Shown here: positions 1 through 9,057 of the stretch, one piece after another
How positions within the stretch are numbered: position 1 is the stretch's first letter
Layout: each line of letters opens with the position of its first letter
Assembly: GCF_007830455.1 (NCBI RefSeq)
Contig: NZ_VLLB01000001.1
Span: 310,001-374,000, forward strand
Direction of reading: 5' to 3'
DNA: 64,000 nucleotides
From: Pseudoduganella lurida
Lineage (GTDB): Bacteria > Pseudomonadota > Gammaproteobacteria > Burkholderiales > Burkholderiaceae_D
Translations under genes and position numbers: made by a program
The notes under the pieces: model-generated
The model's database searches: none
What the model was told of the DNA's origin: nothing
What the model saw: the letters and a program-made list of their open reading frames with translations, nothing else

Positions 1-2009
1 ACGTAGCCGGGCGGCGAACCTTTCAGGCCGGAGACGCTGTGCGCTTCCTGGTACTCGCTCATGTTGATGGTGATGAGCTTGCGCTCGCCGCCATACAGCA
101 CGTCCGCCAGCGCCAGCGCCGTTTCCGTCTTGCCGATGCCGGACGGGCCCACGAACAGGAACACGCCCTTCGGCTTGTTCGGATCGTCCAGGTTGGCGCG
201 TGACGTGCGCACGCGCTGCGCCACCGCTTCGATCGCATGGGGCTGGCCCAGCACGCGCGCCTGCAGCAGGTCCTTCAGCGTCAGCACCGTCCTGATCTCG
301 TCCTTGACCATCTTGCCGAGCGGGATGCCGGTCCAGCCGGCCACGATCTCCGCCACCACATGGCCATCGACCTGCAGCGGCACCATCGGCGTCTCGCCCT
401 GCAGCGTCTTCAGTTCCGCCTGCAGGGCATTCAGGTCGCCGGACTGGCTGGCATCGGCGCCCCCTTCCAGCTGGTCCCGCGACGTGCGGATCTGGTCCGC
501 CAGCGTCTTCTCCTGCTCCCAGCGCGCCTTCAGTGCCGTCGCTTCGCTTTCCGCGCTCGCGCGGCTCTCGGCCAGTTCCTTCAGCCGCGCCGCATGCGTG
601 GCATTGCCGGTGCCCTGCTCCCGTTCCAGCAGCGCGTGTTCGGCGGCGATGCGTTCCAGCTTGCGCGTGAGCGTTTCGATGCGCGCTGGCGTAGCGTTCT
701 GGCCCAGCGCGACCTTGGCGCAGGCGGTATCGAGCACGCTGATGGCCTTGTCCGGCAGCTGGCGGCCGCTGATGTAGCGGTGCGACAGGCGCACGGCCTC
801 GGTGATGGCCTCGTCGTAGACGCGCACGCCGAAGTGCTTCTCCATCAGCGGCGCCATGCCGCGCAACATGGCGCAGGCGATTTCCTCGCTGGGCTCTTCC
901 ACCTTCACGACCTGGAAGCGGCGAGCCAGCGCGGGATCCTTCTCGAAGTATTTCTTGTACTCGCCCCAGGTGGTGGCCGCGATGGTGCGCAGTTCGCCCC
1001 GCGCCAGCGCCGGTTTCAGCAGATTGGCGGCATCGTTCTGGCCGGCCTGGCCGCCGGCGCCGATCATCGTGTGCGCCTCGTCGATGAACAGGATGATGGG
1101 CTGCGGGCTTTTCTTCACCTCGTCGATGACGTTCTTCAGGCGGTTCTCGAACTCGCCCTTCACGCTGGCGCCGGCCTGCAGCAGGCCCATGTCCAGCGTG
1201 TGGATCTCCACACCCTTCAGGACGTCGGGCACGTCGTCCTGCGCAATCCGCAGCGCCAGGCCTTCCACGACGGCCGTCTTGCCCACGCCGGCTTCGCCGG
1301 TGAGGATCGGGTTGTTCTGGCGGCGGCGCATCAGGATGTCGATCGCCTGGCGGATCTCCATGTCGCGGCCGATCACGGGATCGACTTTACCGTCGCGGGC
1401 CCGCTGCGTGAGATTGGTGGTGAACTGGTCCAGCGCCGGCGTCTTGGTGGCAGCCTTGTCCGTCAGCTCGCCGACCGGGTCGCCGCCATCGCCGACACTG
1501 CCCGATGCCAGCGCGACGGCCACCGTCTCCTGCGAGCCGCCGGTGACCTTGTCGAAGTTGTGCTTGAGCTGTTCGGTATCGAATTTCGCGAACTGCTGCG
1601 AGCTGCGCGAGGCCAGCTGGGCCAGCTCCGGCGTGGTCAGCAGCGACTGCAGCAGGTGGCCACTGCGGATCTGCGCCTGCTGGCCGGACCGCAGGTCGAG
1701 CGAGGCGATCAGCCAGGCGTTCTCGAACAGCTTCGGCAGCCGTTCGGAAAACACGGGCGTGCGCGCGTTGCCGTTCTTGAATTTGGCGATTTCCGCCTGC
1801 AGGTCGGCCTCCAGCTGGCTGGTACTGATGCCGGCCTGGCGTGCGACGACGACGAAGTCGCTGGCCGGCTGTTCCAGCAGCGCCAGGAACAGGTGTTCGA
1901 TATCGACTTCGTACTGGCCCAGGCCCACGCAGATATTGGCGGCGCGCGTGGCGGCGGTGCGGCAGGTGTCGTTCAGCTTGCCGATCAGCGTTTTCAGATT
2001 GATGCTCAT
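1..2009 (-). CDS. clpV: Type VI secretion ATPase ClpV/TssH, partial (C-terminus off the window)
   Basis: AAA+ unfoldase that disassembles contracted TssB/TssC sheath in the cytoplasm so subunits can be reused. About 669 N-terminal residues are present of the roughly 880 usual for the family. An N-terminal Clp-type repeat region is followed by a first nucleotide-binding domain with Walker A GEAGVGKT (about residue 240) and Walker B LFIDEAH (about 310), a coiled-coil middle region (about 420-510), and a second Walker A GPSGIGKT (about 625). The ATG at 2009 lies 29 bases downstream of the tssG stop, so it closes the leftward sheath/baseplate operon. The T6SS context separates it from housekeeping ClpB. 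Confidence 0.95.
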   Translation of the reverse strand, partial: MSINLKTLIGKLNDTCRTAATRAANICVGLGQYEVDIEHLFLALLEQPASDFVVVARQAGISTSQLEADLQAEIAKFKNGNARTPVFSERLPKLFENAWLIASLDLRSGQQAQIRSGHLLQSLLTTPELAQLASRSSQQFAKFDTEQLKHNFDKVTGGSQETVAVALASGSVGDGGDPVGELTDKAATKTPALDQFTTNLTQRARDGKVDPVIGRDMEIRQAIDILMRRRQNNPILTGEAGVGKTAVVEGLALRIAQDDVPDVLKGVEIHTLDMGLLQAGASVKGEFENRLKNVIDEVKKSPQPIILFIDEAHTMIGAGGQAGQNDAANLLKPALARGELRTIAATTWGEYKKYFEKDPALARRFQVVKVEEPSEEIACAMLRGMAPLMEKHFGVRVYDEAITEAVRLSHRYISGRQLPDKAISVLDTACAKVALGQNATPARIETLTRKLERIAAEHALLEREQGTGNATHAARLKELAESRASAESEATALKARWEQEKTLADQIRTSRDQLEGGADASQSGDLNALQAELKTLQGETPMVPLQVDGHVVAEIVAGWTGIPLGKMVKDEIRTVLTLKDLLQARVLGQPHAIEAVAQRVRTSRANLDDPNKPKGVFLFVGPSGIGKTETALALADVLYGGERKLITINMSEYQEAHSVSGLKGSPPGY

Positions 2010-2038
2010 GTGTTTTCCTTTTTTTAGAGTGCAGCCTG

Positions 2039-3121
2039 CTACAAGGCGTGAATCTCGTAACGCACATCCGCACGGTCCTGCGCCTGCGGTCCCTCCACCA
2101 CGAAACTGTCCCAGCCGAGCCGCCCGCCGATGCGATCGTCGCGCAGCGCCACCCCCTGCACGTCCGCCGCGCGCAGCACCAGCTGCACCTCGTATTCCAG
2201 CGACAGGCCGGTAAACATCGTCAGCATGCTTTCCAGTGCCCGGGCTGCCCGGCCGCCCGGCAGGAACGATTCGTACGCCGCCAGGTCGAGCGGGCCGACG
2301 ACCAGGCGCATGCGCAGGTCGCGCTGCCACACGCGCGCGCCCGCCATCGCGCCGGCACCGAGCGCCGCATTGGCCAGGCCCAGCACCGTCTGCTGGGCCG
2401 CCGGCACGTCGTACCAGCAGCCGATGAACTGCTCGGTGCGGATGCGCTGGCCGAAGTACTCGGACAGCACCCGCGCGATCTGCACGGCCGATGCCGGCCG
2501 GTGCGCCATCGCGGTGGCGAAATACGCCACCGATTCGTCCAGCACGCCCTCGCCGTGGTCGGACAGCCGGCGCCGCAGCGATGCCGGACCCACGCCCGCC
2601 AGCGACAGCAGCAGCGGCAGGAAGCCATCCTTCGCGGCGCCCTGGTAGCGCAGCTCCAGCCGGTACTTGCGCCAGGCCTGGTAGAACAGTGCCAGCGTGC
2701 GGGTCGAGAACGCATCCAGGAAGGCGCGCGGGCCATCGTCCTTTTCGTACAGCGCGTGCGCGGCGATGCGTTCCGTGTAGTGCGACGGCAGCGCACCGTT
2801 GGTGCCCAAAAAGCCCATGAAGGTGGGCGTCATCCGCACATAGCGCAGCTCGGCCGACTGCAGGGCCGCGGCCAGTCCGGGCGCCGTGGCGGCCAGCTCG
2901 CGCGGCTCCGGCCGCAGCGCCTCCACCTCGCTGGCCGGGAACGACAGCGACAGCGAGTTCTGGAAGCGCACGAAGTTCGCCACCGCGCCCTCTTCCGGCA
3001 CGCCGCGCTTGCGCAGCCATACCTCCAGCATGCGCACGGCCTGGAAGTACTGGAAGCGGTACGGCTCGGCGAACAGCCGCTCGATTACAGCAGACTCAAA
3101 TCGCCGCTTCGTGGCGTGCAT
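2039..3121 (-). CDS. tssG: T6SS baseplate subunit TssG
   Basis: Baseplate wedge component that works with TssE, TssF and TssK on the cytoplasmic face of the membrane complex. The product is 360 aa, the usual length. It has the family opening (RLFAEPYRFQYFQAVRML), the central FMGFLGTNGALPSHYTE segment and the late WYDVP segment. The ATG at 3121 starts inside tssF, overlapping its last 37 bases, which implies translational coupling. The long open frame continues upstream of this ATG only as out-of-frame reading through tssF. Confidence 0.93.
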   Translation of the reverse strand: MHATKRRFESAVIERLFAEPYRFQYFQAVRMLEVWLRKRGVPEEGAVANFVRFQNSLSLSFPASEVEALRPEPRELAATAPGLAAALQSAELRYVRMTPTFMGFLGTNGALPSHYTERIAAHALYEKDDGPRAFLDAFSTRTLALFYQAWRKYRLELRYQGAAKDGFLPLLLSLAGVGPASLRRRLSDHGEGVLDESVAYFATAMAHRPASAVQIARVLSEYFGQRIRTEQFIGCWYDVPAAQQTVLGLANAALGAGAMAGARVWQRDLRMRLVVGPLDLAAYESFLPGGRAARALESMLTMFTGLSLEYEVQLVLRAADVQGVALRDDRIGGRLGWDSFVVEGPQAQDRADVRYEIHAL

Positions 3122-4929
3122 CGCTGCAGTTCCTCTCCGGTTTTGTTGGACACGATGACGAGCTGGGTGAAGCTGTTGGCATGCACGTAGAGGCCTAGGA
3201 AGCGTTCCACGATGTGGGCAAACGCATCGATGCCGCTGCCGACGAAGGCTTCCTCGTCGATCGTCAGCCGCACCTCGATGCCGCGCACCAGGCAGGCGAA
3301 CGGGTTCCCCGCCAGCCAGGTGGTGGCCGGCTTGTGGCTGACCGCGACGATGCCGCCGATCTGGCGCTGCGACGAGGCCGAGCGCGGCAGGTCGTACAGC
3401 GTGAGCATCTCGCGGAACGCATCCACGCCGCCGCCGGACAGCGACAGGTGGTTCAGCGACAGGTGCGAAATCAGGCGCCAGTGCGCGCCGCGGCCCCGCT
3501 CGAAGCGGTGCGATGCCGTGGGCTTGCGCAGGAAGGTGATGGAACGCACGCTCGATCCGCCTTCCAGGAACAGGTCGCCGCTGCGCAGCCCGTAGCTGAG
3601 CGATGCCGGCAGGTCCCGGTTGGTGCACGTGAGCTCGATGCTCAGCGTGTCCGTCTCCACGTCGGCCGGATCGAAATCGATGTCGACCAGCGAGATCTGC
3701 GTCTCGAAACCGGGGCTGCGCTCGGCCAGCACCGTGTCGCGCCGGGCGATCCAGTAGTGGCCGTTCTTTTCCGGCACCTGGCCGTGGCGCAGCGAATAGA
3801 ACGGCCGGAACTCGACGATCGACTCGCCCTGCGGCGTCTGCCGCACCAGCCGCACCGAGTCGATCGCCTGGACTTCGTAGGCAAATGCGCGGCGCGCATC
3901 GGCCAGCACGGGATAGCTGGCCGTCGTGTGCGTCAGGCGGATCGGTTCGCCCCGCTGGCGGAACAGGTTCACCACCGGCGTGCAGCCCAGCAGCAGGTTG
4001 TTGGCCGACAGGGTACCCAGCATGCGCGCCAGGTTCGAGTCGCTGCGCAGGCCGGACAGCGCCAGGTGCAGCGTGATCGACTTGCAGCCGGAGGGCAGCA
4101 CGGCCGCCAGCGCGGCCAGGTCGATGTCGAAGAAATTGAATTTCTCGGGGAAGCAGAAGTATTCGGTCAGCAGCCGGTAGGCATCGTGCGAACGGGCCGG
4201 GAAGTCGATCAGCGATTCGTCCTCGCCGAAGCCGGCCTGCGTGACGGGAATCCGGCCCAGCGGCATCCAGCGGCCATTGCCGTCCGCTTCCGCATAGGCG
4301 CACACGCCGCGCATGAACAGCGCATCGCGCAGCGCGGCGCAGAACGACGGTTCGCCATCGATGAACACGCGCAGCGACGGCAGCCGCAGCTGCGGGATCG
4401 CCACCTGGGCCGACGTGCTGGCCAGCGTGATGGCGATCGCCGAGGTGGCATGCGGGGGCGGCCGCGCCGCTTCCGGCGCCTCGATGATCGGATGGAACGC
4501 GGCCTGCGTCAGTGCCAGCGGCGCCACGGTGACGGGATACGCGGTGCGGAAGGTGCAGACGGCGCCCCGCACCGGGCGCGTGGTCAGCTGCGTGCCGCGC
4601 GCGATCGAGGTGGCGGTGGTCAGCTGCGCCGCGGCGGTGCTGAAGTCCATGCGCGCGATCGAGCAGGACGGGAACGGCCGCAGGTAATGGGGATACAGCA
4701 CTTCGAAGAGTGCTTCGGTGAATTCTGGGTAGTCGTCGTCGAGCCGTTTCGCGATGCGCGAATTCATCAGCGCGAACGATTCGATCATGCGTTCGATGTG
4801 CGGGTCTTCGCACACCTCGCCGCCGATCAGCAGCTTGCCGGCGATCTTCGGATAGCGTTCGGAGAACTCGCGCGCGTAGCGGCGCAGGAACCCCAGCTCC
4901 TGTTCGTAATACGGTAGTAACTGGTCCAA
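3085..4929 (-). CDS. tssF: T6SS baseplate subunit TssF
   Basis: Large baseplate wedge protein, partner of TssG. With a TTG start at 4929 the product is 614 aa and begins as the family does (start codon, then DQLLPYYEQELGFLRR); no ATG fits this position. Next come YPKIAGKLLIGGE and the strongly conserved EDPHIERMIESFALMNSRI block. The TTG lies one base after the tssE stop, with GGAG about ten bases upstream, so the pair is probably translationally coupled. An ATG at 5022 in the same frame would add about 30 residues overlapping tssE in another frame and is less likely. Confidence 0.92.
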   Translation of the reverse strand: MDQLLPYYEQELGFLRRYAREFSERYPKIAGKLLIGGEVCEDPHIERMIESFALMNSRIAKRLDDDYPEFTEALFEVLYPHYLRPFPSCSIARMDFSTAAAQLTTATSIARGTQLTTRPVRGAVCTFRTAYPVTVAPLALTQAAFHPIIEAPEAARPPPHATSAIAITLASTSAQVAIPQLRLPSLRVFIDGEPSFCAALRDALFMRGVCAYAEADGNGRWMPLGRIPVTQAGFGEDESLIDFPARSHDAYRLLTEYFCFPEKFNFFDIDLAALAAVLPSGCKSITLHLALSGLRSDSNLARMLGTLSANNLLLGCTPVVNLFRQRGEPIRLTHTTASYPVLADARRAFAYEVQAIDSVRLVRQTPQGESIVEFRPFYSLRHGQVPEKNGHYWIARRDTVLAERSPGFETQISLVDIDFDPADVETDTLSIELTCTNRDLPASLSYGLRSGDLFLEGGSSVRSITFLRKPTASHRFERGRGAHWRLISHLSLNHLSLSGGGVDAFREMLTLYDLPRSASSQRQIGGIVAVSHKPATTWLAGNPFACLVRGIEVRLTIDEEAFVGSGIDAFAHIVERFLGLYVHANSFTQLVIVSNKTGEELQRCTPRSGDLSLL

Positions 4930-4930
4930 C

Positions 4931-5419
4931 TCAGGCTCCCGGCGCCACGGCGCGGCGCGCTTTGCTGATGGTGTATTGCAGGCTGGACGGCTGCAGCACC
5001 GCGTCGAAATTGACGGGTTCATGGGCTTCGCTGACCACCAGGAGCGCGGTGATCGCGAAGTTCAGGCGGTTGACCGCATCGTCGCGCAGTTCCAGCCGCG
5101 CCTGCACATTGCGCAGCCTCGGTTCGTGGCGGGCGATCGCCGCCTCGAGGCTGCGGCAGATGAAGGCCCGGTCGTCCAGGCTCGACAGCGACAGGCCCGC
5201 GAAATCATGCAGGCCGTACGTGACGATCGAGCGGGCGCATTCCGGAAAGCGCTTCAGCAGGTTTTCCGGGATCACCACCCGCGTGTTCAGCAGCGCCTCC
5301 AGGTCGCGCGCGACGGAGTCCTTCAACTCCTCGAGCGAGACCCTGGACACTGTGCCGCTGGCGGCACTCGCCGACGCGTCCATCAGCCGGTCGAGCAGCC
5401 CTGGCGTAAAGCCCTTCAT
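4931..5419 (-). CDS. tssE: T6SS baseplate subunit TssE (gp25-like)
   Basis: Homologue of phage T4 gp25, which starts sheath polymerisation on the baseplate. The product is 162 aa, the expected size. It carries the typical features: an N-terminal LLDRL element, VARDLEALLNTR in the middle, then the SIVTYGLHDFAG segment, and a C-terminal beta region (ARLELRD, FAITALL). It lies 50 bases downstream of hcp in the same leftward operon and one base upstream of tssF. Confidence 0.92.
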   Translation of the reverse strand: MKGFTPGLLDRLMDASASAASGTVSRVSLEELKDSVARDLEALLNTRVVIPENLLKRFPECARSIVTYGLHDFAGLSLSSLDDRAFICRSLEAAIARHEPRLRNVQARLELRDDAVNRLNFAITALLVVSEAHEPVNFDAVLQPSSLQYTISKARRAVAPGA

Positions 5420-5469
5420 CGCTTATGCACCGCGGCCGATCGACACCTGGTTGCGGCGCGCCAGCAGGA

Positions 5470-5961
5470 TCAGGCCACCTTGTTGGCGGACAGGTCCCAG
5501 CCGCCCGACGTGTTGCCGCCGGTGCCGCCGCCGACCTTCTGCTGCGTGTACTTCCACTTCACCTTCGAGTACTTCAGCGACACGTCTTCCGTCAGGATGT
5601 TGCCCGGTTCGACGGAGGGCGACACATTGCTGATCAGGACGTTTTCCAGCTCGATCTCGAAGTACTTCACGCGTTCGCCCTGGCCGTCGGCGCGCAGGAA
5701 TTCGAACTTCGCCTTCGGAATCGTCTTGCCGGACGAACAGGTCTGCAGCAGGATCGGCGTGGCCAGGTCGGCCAGCTTCGACACGACGATGTCCTTGTGC
5801 TCGGTGCGCTCGGCCGTGTGGCCGCCGCCGGTGGAGGCCGTGGCCGATTTCGGCTGCAGCACTTCCCAGTTCACGCTTTTCACTTCGATCCAGTCCTTGT
5901 GGGCCGTGTCGGCGGACTCGCCTTTGATGCCGTCGATTTGCAGGTAGACGTCGATTGCCAT
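5470..5961 (-). CDS. hcp: Hcp, T6SS inner-tube protein (TssD)
   Basis: Forms the hexameric rings stacked inside the sheath and secreted with VgrG. The product is 163 aa, starting MAIDVYLQIDGIKGES, with the conserved WEVLQ, HKDIVVSKLAD and EIELENVLISNV segments. The C-terminal tail is Gly-rich and ends in WDLSANKVA. It lies between tssC (35 bases upstream) and tssE, the usual order in Burkholderiales. No toxin extension is present, so this is a structural Hcp. Confidence 0.95.
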   Translation of the reverse strand: MAIDVYLQIDGIKGESADTAHKDWIEVKSVNWEVLQPKSATASTGGGHTAERTEHKDIVVSKLADLATPILLQTCSSGKTIPKAKFEFLRADGQGERVKYFEIELENVLISNVSPSVEPGNILTEDVSLKYSKVKWKYTQQKVGGGTGGNTSGGWDLSANKVA

Positions 5962-5996
5962 GGTATTCCTTTCGGTTGTTGGCTACGGGGGGAGGT

Positions 5997-7511
5997 TCAG
6001 GTTTTGGTCGATGCAGGCAGCTCCGCGACCAGCCGGAGTGAAACGGACAGCTCGTCGAGCTGGAAATGCGGGCGCAGGAACGACACGGCGCGGTACACGC
6101 CGGGCCGGTCCGGCACCTCGGACACCTGGACGGACGCTTCGCGCAGCGGGAACTGGGCCTTCTGTTCCTGGCTGGCGTTATCGTCCAGCAGCACGTACTG
6201 GGTCAGCCAGCGGTTTAGGAAGTCCTCCACGTTCGAGGCGGCGGCAAAGCTGCCGATCTTGTCACGCATCATGGCCTTCATGTAGTGCGCGATGCGCGAC
6301 ACGGCAAAGATGTACTGCAGCTGTGCCGACAGCACGGCGTTGGCGTTGGCGGCGTCCGAGTTGTACTTGCGCGCCTTCTGCGCCGACTGCGCGCCGAAGA
6401 AGGCGGCGTAATCCGTGTTCTTGCAGTGGACCAGCGAGATGAAGCCCAGGTCCGACAGTTCCTTTTCGCGGCGGTCCGTGATGGCGATCTCGGTCGGGCA
6501 CTTCAGCGCCACTTCGCCTTCGTCCGTCTTGAACGTGTGGGTCGGCAGGTCTTCCACCAGGCCGCCGCCTTCCACGCCGCGAATCGCCGCGCACCAGCCG
6601 TAGTCCTCGAAGGCGGCCGTGAGCTTGGTGCCGAAGGCGTAGGCCGCGTTGCACCACAGGTACTTCTCGTGGTCGGTGCCGTCCACATCCTCGACGAAGT
6701 TGAAGCCTTCCGTGGTGGCGCCATCGGCCGGATTGAACGGCAGGCGGCCCAGGAAGCGCGGCAGCGTCAGGCCCACGTAGCGGGAATCCTCGGACTCGCG
6801 GAACGACTTCCACTTGGCGTATTCCACCGTGTCGAAGACCTTCGACAGGTCGCGCGGCTTGCCCAGCTCCGAGTAGCTTTCCAGGCCGAACAGCTCCGGC
6901 GAGGCGGACGAGATGAACGGCGCATGCGCGGCCGCGGCCACGTGCGACATCTGCTCGATGAAGTACATGTCTTCCGGCTGGCGGGTGATCTCGAAGTCGC
7001 CCAGCAGCGCGCCGAACGGGGCGCCGCCGAAGGTACCGAATTCTTCCTCGTATACCTTGCGGAACATGGTGCTCTGGTCGAATTCGATGGCGCTCTGGAA
7101 GTCCTTCACCAGCTCGCGCTTGGTGGCGTTGAGCATCTTGACCTTCAGGTTCGGGCCCGTGGCGGTATTGCGCACCAGGTAGTTCAGGCCCGTCCAGCTG
7201 CTTTCCAGCTTCTGGAATTCCGGCGCGTGCATCACGGCCGACAGCTGCGCCGAGATCAGGCGATCGAGTTCGGCGACGCGGGCATCGATCGTGGCAGCCA
7301 GGTTGTCCGACACGACGACGGTGCCGTCCATCACCTGGTTCACCAGTTCGGCGATCAGGTCCTTGGCGCGCGCATGCTCGGCGCTGGACTTGGCGACCTT
7401 GCTCTGTTCGACGATCTGGTCCAGCAGGCCGGACTCGGTGGTGGCGGCATTGGCGTTGCTAGTGGCCGTGGCGGCGACGGCGCTGGCGTTCGATTGCGCG
7501 TTCATGGTCAT
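5997..7511 (-). CDS. tssC: T6SS contractile sheath large subunit TssC (VipB)
   Basis: Large sheath protein that pairs with TssB to form the contractile cylinder. The product is 504 aa, full length. After an Ala/Asn/Thr-rich 25-residue head it shows the family hallmarks: LESSWTGLNYLVRN, EEFGTFGGAPFGALLGDFE, LPRFLGRLPF and the C-terminal RPHFQLDELSVSLRLVAELP region that forms the handshake with TssB. It overlaps tssB by four bases (ATGA). Confidence 0.96.
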   Translation of the reverse strand: MTMNAQSNASAVAATATSNANAATTESGLLDQIVEQSKVAKSSAEHARAKDLIAELVNQVMDGTVVVSDNLAATIDARVAELDRLISAQLSAVMHAPEFQKLESSWTGLNYLVRNTATGPNLKVKMLNATKRELVKDFQSAIEFDQSTMFRKVYEEEFGTFGGAPFGALLGDFEITRQPEDMYFIEQMSHVAAAAHAPFISSASPELFGLESYSELGKPRDLSKVFDTVEYAKWKSFRESEDSRYVGLTLPRFLGRLPFNPADGATTEGFNFVEDVDGTDHEKYLWCNAAYAFGTKLTAAFEDYGWCAAIRGVEGGGLVEDLPTHTFKTDEGEVALKCPTEIAITDRREKELSDLGFISLVHCKNTDYAAFFGAQSAQKARKYNSDAANANAVLSAQLQYIFAVSRIAHYMKAMMRDKIGSFAAASNVEDFLNRWLTQYVLLDDNASQEQKAQFPLREASVQVSEVPDRPGVYRAVSFLRPHFQLDELSVSLRLVAELPASTKT

Positions 7512-8011
7512 TCTTTCGTCGTTTGCTGGCCCAGCTCGGCCAGTTTCTCGGTGCTGTTCAGCACATCGTTCAGCAGGTCTTCCAGCTTGTCGTTACCGGC
7601 CAGCTTGTTGCGCAGGTCGGCCAGGCGGGTGCGGGCTTCCAGCAGTTTTTTCAGCGGATCGATCTGGTCGACCACGGCCTCCGGGCGGAAATCGTCCATC
7701 GAGCGGAACGTCAGGTCCACGCCGAATTCGCCGCCCTCGCCGGTCAGTTCGTTCTTCACCCGGAACGCAGCGCGCGGTTCCACGCCCTTCATTACTTCAT
7801 CGAAATTATCGCGATCGATGCCGACGAAGCTGCGTTCCTTCAGGCGTTTCTGCGGCACCTCGGAATTTCCACCGAAATCCCCGACCACGCCCACCACCAT
7901 CGGCAATTCCTTATTCTCGATGGCATCACCAATTTCCACGTCGTAAGTCATCTGGACACGTGGCGGGCGGATTTTCTGGAGCTTCTTCTGGACGCTGGAG
8001 TTTTTGGACAT
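7508..8011 (-). CDS. tssB: T6SS contractile sheath small subunit TssB (VipA)
   Basis: Small sheath subunit, co-folded with TssC. The product is 167 aa, the standard size. It contains VQKKLQKIRPPRVQMTYDVE near the start, the PMVVGVVGDFGG block, LTFRSMDDFRPEAV, and a helical C-terminus (LLEARTRLADLRNKL). The stop overlaps the tssC start, and 42 bases separate it from the upstream lipoprotein gene, so all are probably co-transcribed. Confidence 0.96.
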   Translation of the reverse strand: MSKNSSVQKKLQKIRPPRVQMTYDVEIGDAIENKELPMVVGVVGDFGGNSEVPQKRLKERSFVGIDRDNFDEVMKGVEPRAAFRVKNELTGEGGEFGVDLTFRSMDDFRPEAVVDQIDPLKKLLEARTRLADLRNKLAGNDKLEDLLNDVLNSTEKLAELGQQTTKE

Positions 8012-8053
8012 GGCTTTCCCTCGATGGGTTGATTCAAAGTGTGCTGTGCGCGC

Positions 8054-8674
8054 TTATTTCAATGCGCCGAATGGATCGGCACCGGAACCGGCCTTTTGTT
8101 TTGCCGCCGGCTGTTTCCTGCCACCCTTTGCCGCGGGGGTTTTGGCCGCAGCTGCTGCAGCCGGCTGGGGCGGCGTTGGAATCAGCACGGTCTCGCCCAG
8201 GCTTTCCCGCAGCAGCCGCGCCAGGTCCTGCGATTCGGTGCGGATCGAACCGGACAGGTTGTTCTGGCGGCTCAGGTCCGACAGCGCACGGGTGGACAGG
8301 CGCAGGCCGCTGATGGCGATGATGCTGTTGGCCAGGCGGTCGTTCGGATCACGCACCAGCACTTCCTGGGCACTGACGATCGCATCGCCGTACTGGCCGG
8401 CCTCGTAGCGCTGCTGGGCGATGCTCGTCCAGGGCGCCTTCTCGGAAGGATAGGCGGCGGCCGCCTCCTTCCACAGCGTGACGGCCTGCTCCTTGTTGCC
8501 CGAAGCACTGGCCTGGGTGGCTTTCGACAGGAGCTCGTCCATCGTGGGAATCGCGGGCTGCTTCTGCACGACCGGGCCGGGCGTGGTACAGGCGCCCAGC
8601 GCCGCGGCGCAGGCAGTAGCGACGACAAGCCGTCCCAGCACGGGGAAACGGGCAAACGAAATGGCAAGGGTCAT
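8054..8674 (-). CDS. T6SS-associated TPR-like lipoprotein
   Basis: The first gene of the leftward T6SS operon. The 206-aa product has a lipoprotein signal (hydrophobic stretch to about residue 27, lipobox ALGAC with Cys about 29) and a TPR-like helical middle: ATQASASGNKEQAVTLWKEA followed by RYEAGQYGDAIVSAQ. The tail is Ala/Lys/Pro-rich. It is probably anchored to the inner leaflet of the outer membrane. It lacks the beta-sandwich look of TssJ, and TssJ is not elsewhere in the window. Lipoproteins with TPR repeats at this position occur in Burkholderiales T6SS clusters, but their exact role is unclear to me. Confidence 0.75.
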   Translation of the reverse strand: MTLAISFARFPVLGRLVVATACAAALGACTTPGPVVQKQPAIPTMDELLSKATQASASGNKEQAVTLWKEAAAAYPSEKAPWTSIAQQRYEAGQYGDAIVSAQEVLVRDPNDRLANSIIAISGLRLSTRALSDLSRQNNLSGSIRTESQDLARLLRESLGETVLIPTPPQPAAAAAAKTPAAKGGRKQPAAKQKAGSGADPFGALK

Positions 8675-9057
8675 GCGGTCCTCAAACTGGTTAATACAAA
8701 GGCGGCGGATACAAAGCGAAAGACACGACGCGAAAGATACAACGCAAAAGATACGACGCGACGGTTACGGAGCAGCGTCTATCGGGAAAATAGTCGCCAT
8801 GCGCCGGAATGCATATTTGATAATTAACTGACAAGCGCGCATATTATCAGAGTGGATTATTGATGTCACTCAATTCATTAGTGAAGTGTGCGCCGCACTA
8901 ATTGACCGCAAGGCTTTGTAAATACTCACGAATTCTCACACTTACTAAAACGATATTGCACAATTGCGCGCAGGGAAGCCCCAAGAAATGTTACTCTTCT
9001 GCCATTTGACGGCGAGCCGCCACCTACCGGTAGTTCAAGAACGAGGAAGCACAGAGC
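8675..9057. promoter_or_regulatory. Divergent control region between the two T6SS operons
   Basis: This 383-base intergenic stretch is clearly more AT-rich than its surroundings and must hold the promoters for the leftward (lipoprotein-tssBC) and rightward (tssKL-vgrG) units. Visible elements are three 14-bp tandem repeats (8716-8757), a possible rightward promoter (TTGATA 8817-8822, TATTAT 8842-8847, spacing 19, longer than ideal), and an inverted repeat ATTAGTG (8877-8883) / CACTAAT (8896-8902) that could be an operator. I see no obvious sigma-54 (GG-N10-GC) site. Promoter positions are tentative. Confidence 0.5.
8716..8757. repeat. Three tandem copies of a 14-bp repeat upstream of the T6SS lipoprotein gene
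   Basis: Units at 8716-8729, 8730-8743 and 8744-8757 follow GCGAAAGATACGAC with one or two differences each; a decayed fourth copy follows (GCGACGGTTAC). They lie 42 to 83 bases upstream of the leftward start codon, where they could be leader or regulator-binding sequence. Confidence 0.7.

Noticed and set aside
237..2027. Long plus-strand open frame (596 aa) opposite clpV
   Set aside because: It mirrors the codons of clpV on the other strand, is rich in Arg/Gln/His/Leu like other high-GC antisense frames, and has no family features.
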